In this document: positions 44,552 to 51,830 of the stretch, one piece after another
How the letters are laid out: every line of letters begins with the position of its first letter
Numbering within the stretch: position 1 is the stretch's first letter
Source of the DNA: Aminobacter sp. AP02
GTDB taxonomy: Bacteria; Pseudomonadota; Alphaproteobacteria; Rhizobiales; Rhizobiaceae
DNA: 64,000 bases
Direction of reading: 5' to 3'
NCBI RefSeq assembly: GCF_003148805.1
Contig: NZ_QGGX01000024.1
Span: 1 to 64,000, forward strand
Notes under the pieces: model-generated
What the model was told of the DNA's origin: nothing
What the model saw: the letters and a program-made list of their open reading frames with translations, nothing else
Databases searched by the model: none
Made by a program: the position numbers and the translations under genes

Positions 44552-45023
44552 CTTCCGAACCTTTCCAATCCGGTTTTTGCGAAAACGCAGGCAGCCGTTT
44601 CAGCCACCGCTAATTTTCGAGGCCGGCAGATAGCATCGGCGCTGTTTCGCCATTGTGTCGGGGGAGAACGGGGTGTGTTTCCAGCGGCCGCCCTATCGAG
44701 GCCGCGCAGGGGCGCCGGAAAACCGCGGAAATTCCGGTTGAAGGCGCCCGCAAAAGCTGCGCAACTGACATATCAGCAAGCAGAAATATGATACGTTGAG
44801 GTGCGTCGTGGGGGACGGCGCCGTGCACAACCGGCCTTGGGGGGAGGCAAACGGCCGGCACATCTTCCTGATGAAACTTTCGATGTAACTGCCCTGCAAG
44901 CGCGCGGCCCGACCGCGCGGCATGCGGTGGAAGCACGGCCGGTGCACATGCGCCGTCACCACGGCCCTCATGGCCGAGATCAACCCATTCCCTGCGGGGG
45001 GGAAAAGGCATTCGGAGAAAATT
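44552..45023. other. Long intergenic region
   Basis: About 470 bases between the divergent DUF2269-like gene and the small membrane protein gene. It has a G-rich stretch around 44836-44860 and the ribosome binding site of the next gene at about 45014-45018. No frame with a start signal, terminator or repeat stands out. It presumably holds two promoters. Confidence 0.5.
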
Positions 45024-45401
45024 ATGCAAGGGGTAGCACGGAATTTCTTCACGCTCGCCATCGTCTACGCGCTCGCCGGCATGGCGCTTGGCCTGCACAT
45101 GTCGATCAGCCAGGACCACAGCCAGATGCCGGTCCATGCCCACACCATGGTGGCGGGCTGGTTGATGTCGGCGGTCTTCGCCTTCTTCTATCATCTGTTT
45201 CCGGTGGCGCGGGACAAGATGCTGGCCAGGATCCACTTCTGGCTGACGGCAGTGAGCGGCATCGGCCTTCTAGTCGGGCTGTTCTTCCTGCTCGGCGGCA
45301 ATGCGGCGATCGAACCGGTGGTTGCGATCTCGTCGATGGGCTTTTACGCGGCGATGCTCCTGTTTGCCGTCATCGCACTTCCGGTCGCCTGGAAGTCGTG
45401 A
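45024..45401 (+). CDS. Small membrane protein resembling part of a haem-copper oxidase subunit I
   Basis: 125 residues from the ATG at 45024 (GGAG six bases upstream). Four hydrophobic helices. HMSISQDHSQMPVHAHTMVAGWLMSAVFAFFYHLFP has the two-His cluster and aromatic pattern seen in one helix pair of cbb3/NorB-type oxidase subunits, but the protein is only a third of that length and lacks the other haem and copper ligands. It may be a related single-domain membrane protein of unknown role. Similar short proteins occur in rhizobia. Confidence 0.72.
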   Translation: MQGVARNFFTLAIVYALAGMALGLHMSISQDHSQMPVHAHTMVAGWLMSAVFAFFYHLFPVARDKMLARIHFWLTAVSGIGLLVGLFFLLGGNAAIEPVVAISSMGFYAAMLLFAVIALPVAWKS

Positions 45402-45492
45402 GTCGACATAACATCGGCGCGGCATTTCAAGCATCGCCGATGTGCCGTGACGGCACAGTCAAAACGGGCGCATTGCGAAATCAGCGGCACCT

Positions 45493-45507
45493 TTAAGCGT
45501 CCATTAA
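45493..45507 (+). promoter_or_regulatory. Candidate CtrA box upstream of the small RNA
   Basis: TTAA-N7-TTAA at 45493-45507, the spacing of the full CtrA site. It lies about 20 bases before the likely 5' end of the small RNA, near the -35 region. Confidence 0.5.
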
Positions 45508-45519
45508 GCATTCCGGTTG

Positions 45520-45631
45520 TTTACTGTGCATATCCAGTCATCTGGATTCTTACCGAGTGGTTGGAGCCACTTTGTTTGACGCCTCCCTGTTAAACTCCTG
45601 AGAGCCGCGCTTTTCCGCGGCTCTTTTTTTT
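45520..45631 (+). ncRNA. Probable trans-acting small RNA with anti-Shine-Dalgarno motif
   Basis: A non-coding stretch with three hairpins in series: ATCCAG/CTGGAT at 45532-45547, AGTGG/CCACT at 45556-45571, and a terminator with a nine-base stem (45601-45609 / 45616-45624) followed by eight T residues. Between hairpins two and three is an open segment with GCCTCCCTG (45581-45589), complementary to ribosome binding sites. This build (stems, exposed CCUCC, strong terminator) is that of alphaproteobacterial regulatory RNAs such as the suhB/MmgR and alpha-r families; I cannot say which family. The 5' end is approximate. A CtrA-type box lies just upstream. Confidence 0.72.
45601..45631 (+). terminator. 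Strong Rho-independent terminator (end of small RNA)
   Basis: A nine-base perfect stem AGAGCCGCG / CGCGGCTCT, a six-base loop, then a run of T to 45631. The nearest upstream gene stops 200 bases earlier, so this terminator most likely ends a separate RNA. Confidence 0.9.
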
Positions 45632-45679
45632 GCGCGCAGTGCCCTGGGACGCCCTCCAAAAGCGCCTCGATCCGGCGCG

Positions 45680-45694
45680 TTAACCCTTTGTTAA
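45680..45694 (+). promoter_or_regulatory. Candidate CtrA box upstream of the rcdA homologue
   Basis: TTAA-CCCTTTG-TTAA at 45680-45694 is an exact TTAA-N7-TTAA site, 122 bases before the start codon of the DUF1465 gene. Confidence 0.6.
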
Positions 45695-45816
45695 ACATGC
45701 GCTTGCGTTCAGAACAGCGGAAGCGCATTTTCATCGGGCTTAGCGTATAGGAGCGGGCCGCGCAGAATCCGTCGACAAAAGATCGGCAGAACGCGGATCA
45801 GGGTTGCAGGGTAGCG

Positions 45817-46353
45817 ATGATGAACGAGCCTTCGAGGGAAAGTGCGAATACGATCAAGCTCGCCGAAAGGCGGGTGTTTTCGCCGTCCTTCAAACCTCTC
45901 TACAATGAAGGCATGGGGCTGGTCGAACAGGCCGCCGAGTATCTCGACGGCGCCGGCCGCGTCGAGGCCAAGAAGCTGTCGCGGCTTGCCGCGACGCTTT
46001 ACGCCGCCGAATCGATGCGGCTGACCACGCGCCTGATGCAGATCGCTTCCTGGCTGCTTTTGCAGCGCGCCGCCAATTCCGGCGAGATGACCCGCGACCA
46101 GGTCGCATCCGAGAAATCCAAGGTTCGCCTCGACACCGCTTCCGCCCATGACGACGCCGCCGGCTGGAACGAGCTGCCCGACGAATTCGTCGATCTGGTG
46201 CGCCGTTCGCTCCGCCTGCAAGCGCATGTGCGACGCATGGACGAAGAGATCTACGGTAACGGCACGACCGTGATGCCGGTGCAGGCGATGCGCCGCAGCA
46301 ATCCGGTTTCCGACCAGATCTCGCTGCTCAACACCGCCTTCGCCCGCAACTAG
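45817..46353 (+). CDS. rcdA: DUF1465 family protein, RcdA homologue
   Basis: 178 residues, mostly helical. KLAERRVFSPSFKPLYNEGMGLVEQAAEYLDGAGR and TRLMQIASWLLLQRAANSGEM are DUF1465 marks; Caulobacter RcdA, the ClpXP adaptor that delivers CtrA for degradation, belongs to this family. By inference this protein is a proteolysis adaptor in the cell-cycle circuit. Two adjacent ATGs open it. It has a CtrA-type box upstream and lies 90 bases before ruvC. The assignment to RcdA is by family, not by shown orthology. Confidence 0.8.
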   Translation: MMNEPSRESANTIKLAERRVFSPSFKPLYNEGMGLVEQAAEYLDGAGRVEAKKLSRLAATLYAAESMRLTTRLMQIASWLLLQRAANSGEMTRDQVASEKSKVRLDTASAHDDAAGWNELPDEFVDLVRRSLRLQAHVRRMDEEIYGNGTTVMPVQAMRRSNPVSDQISLLNTAFARN

Positions 46354-46443
46354 GCAACGATACTCCCTGCGCCACAGCAGGGATTGTTTCTGTTTTGTTC
46401 ACATTTTTCTGGTGTCTTGCCTCCGTGGAGATAGAGTTCGCGG

Positions 46444-46965
46444 ATGAGAGAGACGATTCGTATCATTGGCATCGACCCCGGGCTGCAGCGTACCGGCTGG
46501 GGGATCATCGAAAGCCTTGGCAATTCGCTGCGTTTTGTCGCCGCAGGTACCGTCCGCTCCGACAGCAAGACGACGCTCGCCACCCGCCTGTGCCAATTGC
46601 ATGACGGGCTCGCCGATGTGCTGCACCGTGAAATGCCGCATGAGGCGGCCGTCGAAGCGACCTTCGTCAACAAGGATGCCACAGCGACACTGAAGCTCGG
46701 CCAGGCGCGCGGCATCGCCATGCTGGTGCCGGCTCGTGCTGGGCTGGTCGTCGCCGAATATTCGCCCAATGCGGTGAAGAAGGCGGTCATCGGCGTCGGC
46801 CATGGCGACAAGAAGCAGATCGCCATGATGGTCAAGGTGCTGATGCCGAAGGCCGTGTTCGACACCGCCGACGCCGCCGACGCGCTGGCGATCGCCATCT
46901 GCCACGCCCATCATCGCCAAAGCCCGGCATACCGCCTGGCCGCCCTGGCTGCCGCCCAGGCCTGA
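46444..46965 (+). CDS. ruvC: Holliday junction resolvase RuvC
   Basis: 173 residues. The endonuclease that nicks Holliday junctions in the RuvABC resolvasome. Catalytic acids: Asp11 in [14 protein letters not shown], Glu71 in [12 protein letters not shown], and the pair D143/D146 in [16 protein letters not shown]. The length is normal. The TGA stop at 46963-46965 overlaps the start of the toxin-antitoxin insertion. ruvA follows about 1 kb later instead of directly. Confidence 0.97.
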   Translation: MRETIRIIGIDPGLQRTGWGIIESLGNSLRFVAAGTVRSDSKTTLATRLCQLHDGLADVLHREMPHEAAVEATFVNKDATATLKLGQARGIAMLVPARAGLVVAEYSPNAVKKAVIGVGHGDKKQIAMMVKVLMPKAVFDTADAADALAIAICHAHHRQSPAYRLAALAAAQA

Positions 46966-46990
46966 TGTTCTTGACTTGTTCTCATCGCTA

Positions 46991-47025
46991 AATCATTCCT
47001 TGCCAGCAACAAAGGGAATGATTCC
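46991..47025. promoter_or_regulatory. Operator-like repeats before AbrB 1
   Basis: Nine-base arms AATCATTCC (46991-46999) and GGAATGATT (47015-47023) are inverted repeats, and GGAATGATTCC (47015-47025) is itself nearly symmetric. They end at the start codon, as expected for autoregulation by an AbrB-type antitoxin. Confidence 0.6.
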
Positions 47026-47277
47026 ATGCGCGTGACCAGCAAGGGCCAAGTGACGATTCCGCGCGATCTGCGCGAAACCTTCGGCATCGGAGCCAACACC
47101 GAAGTGATATTCGGCATCGAAGGCGGCAAGATCACCATCGTGCCCAAGGACGATATCGAGCGACTTGCCGAGCGCGACCGCCTCGACCGGTTCATTGCCA
47201 TTCTCGACCGGCTTGAGGGAAGCGGGGAGCAGGCGACAAACGTGGATGAACTCCTGGCAGTGGCGAGGAATCGGTGA
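47026..47277 (+). CDS. AbrB/MazE-type antitoxin, orphan
   Basis: 83 residues. MRVTSKGQVTIPRDLRETFGIGANTEVIFGIEGGKITIVPKD is a swapped-hairpin AbrB DNA-binding domain; the C-terminal part is a helix that would bind a toxin. No toxin gene follows: after 70 bases comes a second AbrB gene. Its own operator-like repeats and promoter are present. It looks like a toxin-less relative of the next unit. It lies between ruvC and ruvA. Confidence 0.88.
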   Translation: MRVTSKGQVTIPRDLRETFGIGANTEVIFGIEGGKITIVPKDDIERLAERDRLDRFIAILDRLEGSGEQATNVDELLAVARNR

Positions 47278-47325
47278 CTGGTCGCAGCCACGCATGTTCT
47301 TGACTTGTTCTTGTCTCGCCGGTAA

Positions 47326-47346
47326 GTAATACCTGTGAGGTATTAC
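47326..47346. promoter_or_regulatory. Operator-like inverted repeat before AbrB 2
   Basis: Perfect eight-base arms GTAATACC (47326-47333) and GGTATTAC (47339-47346) with a five-base spacer, ending one base before the start codon. It fits autoregulation by the AbrB-VapC complex. Confidence 0.65.
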
Positions 47347-47347
47347 C

Positions 47348-47617
47348 ATGCGCGTGACCACAAAAGGCCAGGTGACAATCCCAAAGGAGATCCGCGACCG
47401 ACTCGGCATCGAGCCCGGCTCCGAGGTGGATTTCGTGGCCGATCAGGAAGGTGCCCGCATTGTCCCGATCCGGCCAGCACAAACGCCCGAAGAAAGAGCA
47501 CAGCAGTTCAAGCAATGGCTTGATCGCGTGGCAGGCACAATCGATCTCGATGGCATGACAACCGACGAGTACATGGAATGGCTGCGGGGACCGCGTGACG
47601 ATCTCGACCCTCGTTGA
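47348..47617 (+). CDS. vapB: AbrB family antitoxin of AbrB-VapC pair
   Basis: 89 residues. MRVTTKGQVTIPKEIRDRLGIEPGSEVDFVADQEGARIVPIRP is the DNA-binding domain; the tail [15 protein letters not shown] would occupy the toxin active site. It overlaps the PIN toxin gene by 23 bases, the usual coupling of toxin-antitoxin genes. The N-terminal 12 residues match those of the orphan AbrB upstream, except for Ser/Thr at position 5. Confidence 0.92.
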   Translation: MRVTTKGQVTIPKEIRDRLGIEPGSEVDFVADQEGARIVPIRPAQTPEERAQQFKQWLDRVAGTIDLDGMTTDEYMEWLRGPRDDLDPR

Positions 47618-48014
47618 CACCAATATCTTCATCGACGTCCTGTTGCCGGGACATTTTCAGGCCGTCTGGTCCGCAAGACACCTCGAGGCGTGCTTCGATG
47701 CAGGCGACATAGCGATCAACCCGATCATCTGGTCGGAACTTGCCTCGCCGATACGCGACGAGGCAAGTCTCGAAGGTGCCTTGGCTTGGCTCAAGCCACG
47801 TCGCGAGCAGATACCTTGGGAAGCCGCTTTTCGCGCCGGCCTTGCGCAAGCGCAGTATCGGCGAGCGGGCGGAACTCGCGAGCGTACCCTGCCCGACTTC
47901 CTCATCGGCGCGCATGCGCAGGCTGCGGGGCACCGACTGCTGACCCGCGACGCCACGCGTTATCGCAGCTACTTCCCCGACCTCGAAATCATCGCACCTG
48001 ACACCCATCCATGA
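47595..48014 (+). CDS. vapC: PIN-domain toxin VapC
   Basis: 139 residues from a GTG at 47595 (GGGGA upstream). The first catalytic Asp is in [13 protein letters not shown], others in [14 protein letters not shown] and [15 protein letters not shown]; Glu in IWSELASP. A complete Mg2+-dependent RNase fold, so it is probably functional; VapC toxins cleave tRNA or rRNA. It overlaps the AbrB antitoxin gene and is followed 13 bases later by ruvA. Confidence 0.93.
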   Translation: MTISTLVDTNIFIDVLLPGHFQAVWSARHLEACFDAGDIAINPIIWSELASPIRDEASLEGALAWLKPRREQIPWEAAFRAGLAQAQYRRAGGTRERTLPDFLIGAHAQAAGHRLLTRDATRYRSYFPDLEIIAPDTHP

Positions 48015-48027
48015 CGGGACACACCAC

Positions 48028-48648
48028 ATGATCGGCAAGTTGAAAGGCACCGTCGACGAGATCGGCGAGGATTTCTGCGTGCTGGACGTCCATGGCGTCG
48101 GCTATGTCGCCCATTGTTCGGCGCGCACGCTTGCTGCCTTGCCCGGCACCGGCGAGGCGGCGGTGCTGTTCATCGAGACCTATGTCCGCGAGGATATGAT
48201 CCGCCTCTACGGCTTCAAGTCGGAGCTGGAGCGCGAATGGTTCAAACTGCTGATGGCCAACGTCCAGGGCGTTGGCGCCAAGGTGGCGCTCGCGATTCTG
48301 TCGACATTGGCGCCGGCCGATCTCGCCAATGCCATCGCGCTGCGCGACATCGCGATGGTCTCCAGAGCCCCCGGCGTCGGCAAGAAAGTCGCCGAGCGCA
48401 TCGTCACCGAACTGAAGAACAAGGCGCCGGCCTATGCCGGCGAGGCCACAGGCACTATCGGGCTCAAGCAGGAACTCGGCGAGGGCGTGGCCCCTGCCCC
48501 GATCGCCGACGCGGTCTCGGCACTGGTCAATCTGGGCTATTCCCGCGACATCGCCGCCAATGCCATCGCGGCCGCCATGAAGGCTGCTGGTGATGACGCC
48601 GATTCCTCCAAGCTGATCCGCCTCGGCCTGAAGGAACTGGCGCGGTGA
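48028..48648 (+). CDS. ruvA: Holliday junction helicase subunit RuvA
   Basis: 206 residues. The tetramer that binds Holliday junctions and loads RuvB. The N-terminal OB fold [31 protein letters not shown], the tandem helix-hairpin-helix region ([38 protein letters not shown]) and the RuvB-binding C-terminal domain ([20 protein letters not shown]) are all present. It is 13 bases after vapC and 41 bases before ruvB. Confidence 0.97.
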   Translation: MIGKLKGTVDEIGEDFCVLDVHGVGYVAHCSARTLAALPGTGEAAVLFIETYVREDMIRLYGFKSELEREWFKLLMANVQGVGAKVALAILSTLAPADLANAIALRDIAMVSRAPGVGKKVAERIVTELKNKAPAYAGEATGTIGLKQELGEGVAPAPIADAVSALVNLGYSRDIAANAIAAAMKAAGDDADSSKLIRLGLKELAR

Positions 48649-48688
48649 ACGCCTTGCCCGGGGCTGGGGTCCGTGCGAGGACGAGCGC

Positions 48689-49729
48689 ATGAATACGCCC
48701 ACCCGTCTCATTTCCCCCGACAAGCGCGGCGAAGACGCCGACAACAGCCTGCGTCCGCAGACCCTCGACGATTTCGTCGGCCAGGCGGCGGCGCGCGCCA
48801 ACCTCAAGATATTCATCGAAGCGGCCAAAGGGCGCGGCGAAGCGCTGGACCACGTGCTGTTCGTTGGCCCGCCCGGGCTCGGCAAGACCACGCTCGCCCA
48901 GATCATGGCGCGTGAGCTCGGCGTCAACTTCCGCTCGACGTCCGGTCCGGTCATCGCCAAGGCGGGCGATCTCGCCGCTTTGCTCACCAACCTCGAAGAA
49001 CGCGACGTGCTGTTCATCGACGAGATCCACCGGCTCAATCCGGCGGTCGAGGAGATCCTCTATCCGGCGATGGAAGATTACCAGCTCGACCTGATCATCG
49101 GCGAAGGCCCGGCGGCGCGCTCGGTCAAGATCGACCTCGCCAAGTTCACGCTTGTGGCCGCGACCACCCGGCTAGGCCTTTTGACCAACCCGCTGCGCGA
49201 CCGCTTCGGCATCCCGACACGTCTCAATTTCTACACGGTGGAGGAGCTGGAGCTGATCGTGCGCCGCGGCGCCCGCATTCTCGGCATGCCGCTCGCCGAC
49301 GACGGCGCCATTGAGATCGCGCGCCGCGCCCGCGGCACGCCGCGCATCGCCGGGCGCCTGTTGCGCCGCGTCCGCGACTTCGCGTCCGTGGCCGGCTCCG
49401 GACCCGTCGACCGCCGCATCGCCGACGAGGCGCTATCGCGGCTCGAGGTCGACGCGCTGGGGCTCGATTCGCTCGACAGGCGCTACCTCTCGATGATTGC
49501 CATGAATTTCGGCGGCGGCCCGGTCGGCATCGAGACCATCGCCGCCGGCCTGTCCGAGCCGCGCGACGCCATCGAAGACATCATCGAGCCCTATCTGATC
49601 CAGCAGGGCTTCATCCAGCGCACCCCGCGCGGCCGCGTGCTGACGGCCAACGCCTGGAAACATCTCGGCCTCGAAATCCCGCGTGATCTCGCCGTGCAGC
49701 AGATCAATCTGTTCCAGGAAGAGGACTGA
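48689..49729 (+). CDS. ruvB: Holliday junction helicase motor RuvB
   Basis: 346 residues. AAA+ motor that drives branch migration. Walker A GPPGLGKT at 60-67, Walker B LFIDEIH at about 109-114, sensor 1 [19 protein letters not shown], and the winged-helix C-terminus ([20 protein letters not shown]). It forms an operon with ruvA. The stop is followed after 12 bases by the convergent last copy of the immunity array. Confidence 0.98.
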   Translation: MNTPTRLISPDKRGEDADNSLRPQTLDDFVGQAAARANLKIFIEAAKGRGEALDHVLFVGPPGLGKTTLAQIMARELGVNFRSTSGPVIAKAGDLAALLTNLEERDVLFIDEIHRLNPAVEEILYPAMEDYQLDLIIGEGPAARSVKIDLAKFTLVAATTRLGLLTNPLRDRFGIPTRLNFYTVEELELIVRRGARILGMPLADDGAIEIARRARGTPRIAGRLLRRVRDFASVAGSGPVDRRIADEALSRLEVDALGLDSLDRRYLSMIAMNFGGGPVGIETIAAGLSEPRDAIEDIIEPYLIQQGFIQRTPRGRVLTANAWKHLGLEIPRDLAVQQINLFQEED

Positions 49730-49741
49730 GCGAAGACGAAA

Positions 49742-50421
49742 TCAGGGCCCTTGTTCTACCGGAAAAGGCGTAGGCTCCCAGATACGGGCAAAGCCCTTCG
49801 GTAGCTTGGCGATCCGCATCGCTTCCCATGACGCGAGTTGGCGGGCGATGCCCGCTCGGTCGCCCTTGTCGAGCAGCGGCCCGAGCGGCTCGACCACAGA
49901 GGCGACTTCCGCCTCGGCGAAACCGGGTATGCACCACAAGGAACGGCCATGCCTGAGATCATCAAGCTTGGCGCGCGCGGTTTCGAGGTCGCCGCGAGCG
50001 GCATGCAGCGACACCCCGCGCAGCTCGTCGATTTCGAAATGGCGATAGGGGATCGGCCTGGTTTCGACATAGGCCCCAGATCGTCCAGCGTCTGGATGCT
50101 GTGAAAAACCGGCAGCACCACACTTTCGAGCCTGGAGATGAAGTACTCCGGCATATCCGGGTCATCCCACAGCCAGAGGCTCGGACTATCGTGATAGAGG
50201 CGGTCGCCCCAGTTGAGCGGGAAGTTGCCGACAGGTTCGCAAAAATGCGTTACGGCCCACTGAGGGACGAAATAGGAATCGTGATCACGGCTCAGTATGA
50301 CGATGCCGCGAAGCACATGCCTGATCGGCTTCATGACAAGCCAGCGGCCGACAACCTCGATATCCGAGTGGCGGTTCAAAAGCGGTCCGATGTGACGTTT
50401 AATCAGCTGCGAGGCGGTCAT
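49742..50421 (-). pseudogene. Immunity-like gene, copy C (frameshifted)
   Basis: The third copy of the 226-residue family. It starts MTASQLIKRHIGPLLNRHSD at 50421 and stays in frame to IQTLDDL, then shifts at about 50071-50074 (one base fewer than copy B, with a nearby substitution). The other frame carries the rest, SLHAARGDLETARAKLDDLRHG to WEPTPFPVEQGP, ending at 49742. Apart from that base the copy is complete. Its start codon lies 10 bases after the restored stop of copy B. No function is known for the family. Confidence 0.82.
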
Positions 50422-50431
50422 TCGTAGGGCC

Positions 50432-51120
50432 TCATGGTAATTGCGAACGTTCAGGCTCTGCCTCTACCGGAAACGGCGTAGGTTCCCAGATCCGCGCAAA
50501 GCCCTTCGGGAGCTTGGCGATCCGCATCGCTTCCCAAGCGGCAAGCTGCTGGGCGATGCCCGCCCGGTCGCCCTTGTCGAGCAGCGGCCCGAGCGGCTCG
50601 ACCACAGAGGCGACTTCCGCCTCGGCGAAACTGGGTATGCACCACAACGAACGGCCATGCCTGAGATCATCAAGCTTGGCGCGCGCGGTTTCGAGGTCGC
50701 CGCGAGCGGCATGCAGCGACACCCCGCGCAACTCGTCGATTTCGAAATGGCGATAGGGGATCGGCCTGGTTTCGACATAGGCGACCAGATCGTCCAGCGT
50801 CTGGATGCTGTGAAAAACCGGCAGCACCACACTTTCGAGCTTGGAGATGAAGTACTCCGGCATATCCGGGTCATCCCACAGCAGAGGCTCGGACTATCGT
50901 GATAGAGGCGGTCGCCCCAGTTGAGCGGGAAGTTGCCGACAGGTTCGCAAAAATGCGTTACGGCCCACTGAGGAACGAAATAGGAATCGTGATCACGGCT
51001 CAGTATGACGATGCCGCGAAGCACATGCCTGATCGGCTTCATGACAAGCCAGCGGCCGACAACCTCGATATCAGGGTGGACTGGTGCCAGATGACGTTTG
51101 ATCAGATTCGAAGCGGTCAT
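50432..51120 (-). pseudogene. Immunity-like gene, copy B (frameshifted)
   Basis: The second copy. It starts MTASNLIKRHLAPVHPDIEV at 51120. The frame breaks at about 50881 in the WLWDDPDMPEYF region, where copies A and C read CCACAGCCA and this one CCACAGCA. The correct frame then continues MPEYFISKLESVVLPVFHSI to the stop at 50432, with a longer tail (PVEAEPERSQLP) than copy A. Its 5' part is nearly identical to copy C and its 3' part to copy A, so it is a chimera. Confidence 0.82.
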
Positions 51121-51149
51121 TCGTAGGGCCTCACGTTATTTACGAACGA

Positions 51150-51830
51150 TCAGGTTCCTGCCTCTACCGGAAACGGCGTAGGTTCCCAGATCCGCGCAAA
51201 GCCCTTCGGGAGCTTGGCGATCCGCATCGCTTCCCAAGCGGCAAGCTGCTGGGCGATGCCCGCCCGGTCGCCCTTGTCGAGCAGCGGCCCGAGCGGCTCC
51301 ACCACAGAGGCGACTTCCGCCTCGGCGAAACCAGGCATGCACCACAACGAACGGCCATGCCTGAGATCGTCAAGCTTGGCACGCGCGGTGTTGAGATCGC
51401 CGCGTGCTGCATGTAGCGAAACGCCGCGCAACTCGTCGATTTCGAAATTACGGTTAGGAATCGGTTTGGTAGCCAAATAGGCGACCAAGTCGTCTAGTGT
51501 TTCGACGCTGCGAAAGACGGGAAGTACTACCCGCTCGAACCTGCTCATGAAATACTCTGGCATGTCTGGGTCATCCCACAGCCACAGCCCCGGGCTGTCG
51601 CGATAAAGGCGATCGCCCCAGTTTAGAGGAAAATGCCCGACCGGTTCGCAGAAATGGGTTACGGCCCATTGAGGCAGAAAGTACTCACCCTTGTTCCAAG
51701 TGGTGAGCACGATACCGCGCATGACATGCCGGATTGGCTTCATGACGATCCACCTTCCCGCAGCCACCAAATCCGTATGGCGCGCGAACAATGGTGCGAG
51801 ATGTTTCTTGATCAGCTGTGCCGAACTCAT
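51150..51830 (-). CDS. Putative immunity protein for the nuclease-like toxin (copy A, intact)
   Basis: 226 residues, soluble, no signal peptide or membrane helix, acidic overall. Features: GRWIVMKPIRHVMRGIVLTTW, QWAVTHFCEPVGHFPLNWGDRLY, LWLWDDPDMPEYFMSRFERVVLPVFRSVETLDDLVAYL, then the helical ARGDLNTARAKLDDLRHG and LGPLLDKGDRAGIAQQLAAWEAMRIAKL. I recognise no family. The ATG at 51830 overlaps the toxin stop by ATGA, so it is translationally coupled, as immunity genes usually are. The role is inferred from this context and from the two extra copies downstream. Confidence 0.75.
   Translation of the reverse strand: MSSAQLIKKHLAPLFARHTDLVAAGRWIVMKPIRHVMRGIVLTTWNKGEYFLPQWAVTHFCEPVGHFPLNWGDRLYRDSPGLWLWDDPDMPEYFMSRFERVVLPVFRSVETLDDLVAYLATKPIPNRNFEIDELRGVSLHAARGDLNTARAKLDDLRHGRSLWCMPGFAEAEVASVVEPLGPLLDKGDRAGIAQQLAAWEAMRIAKLPKGFARIWEPTPFPVEAGT

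Larger units (their letters stand above)
46965..47311 (+). repeat. Direct repeat pair in front of the two AbrB genes
   Basis: ATGTTCTTGACTTGTTCT occurs identically at 46965-46982 and 47294-47311. It contains TTGACT, a good -35 element, so it is likely a duplicated promoter serving each AbrB gene. Confidence 0.75.

Noticed and set aside
44836-44880. G-rich stretch as a riboswitch or G-quadruplex
   Set aside because: No conserved core or repeated G-tract pattern good enough to support either.
49742-51120. Separate short genes in copies B and C of the immunity array
   Set aside because: The short frames are the two halves of single genes broken by one-base deletions, shown by alignment to copy A.
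49742-51830. A mobile element or prophage origin of the three-copy array
   Set aside because: No integrase, transposase, attachment site or terminal repeats are visible; tandem duplication explains the data.
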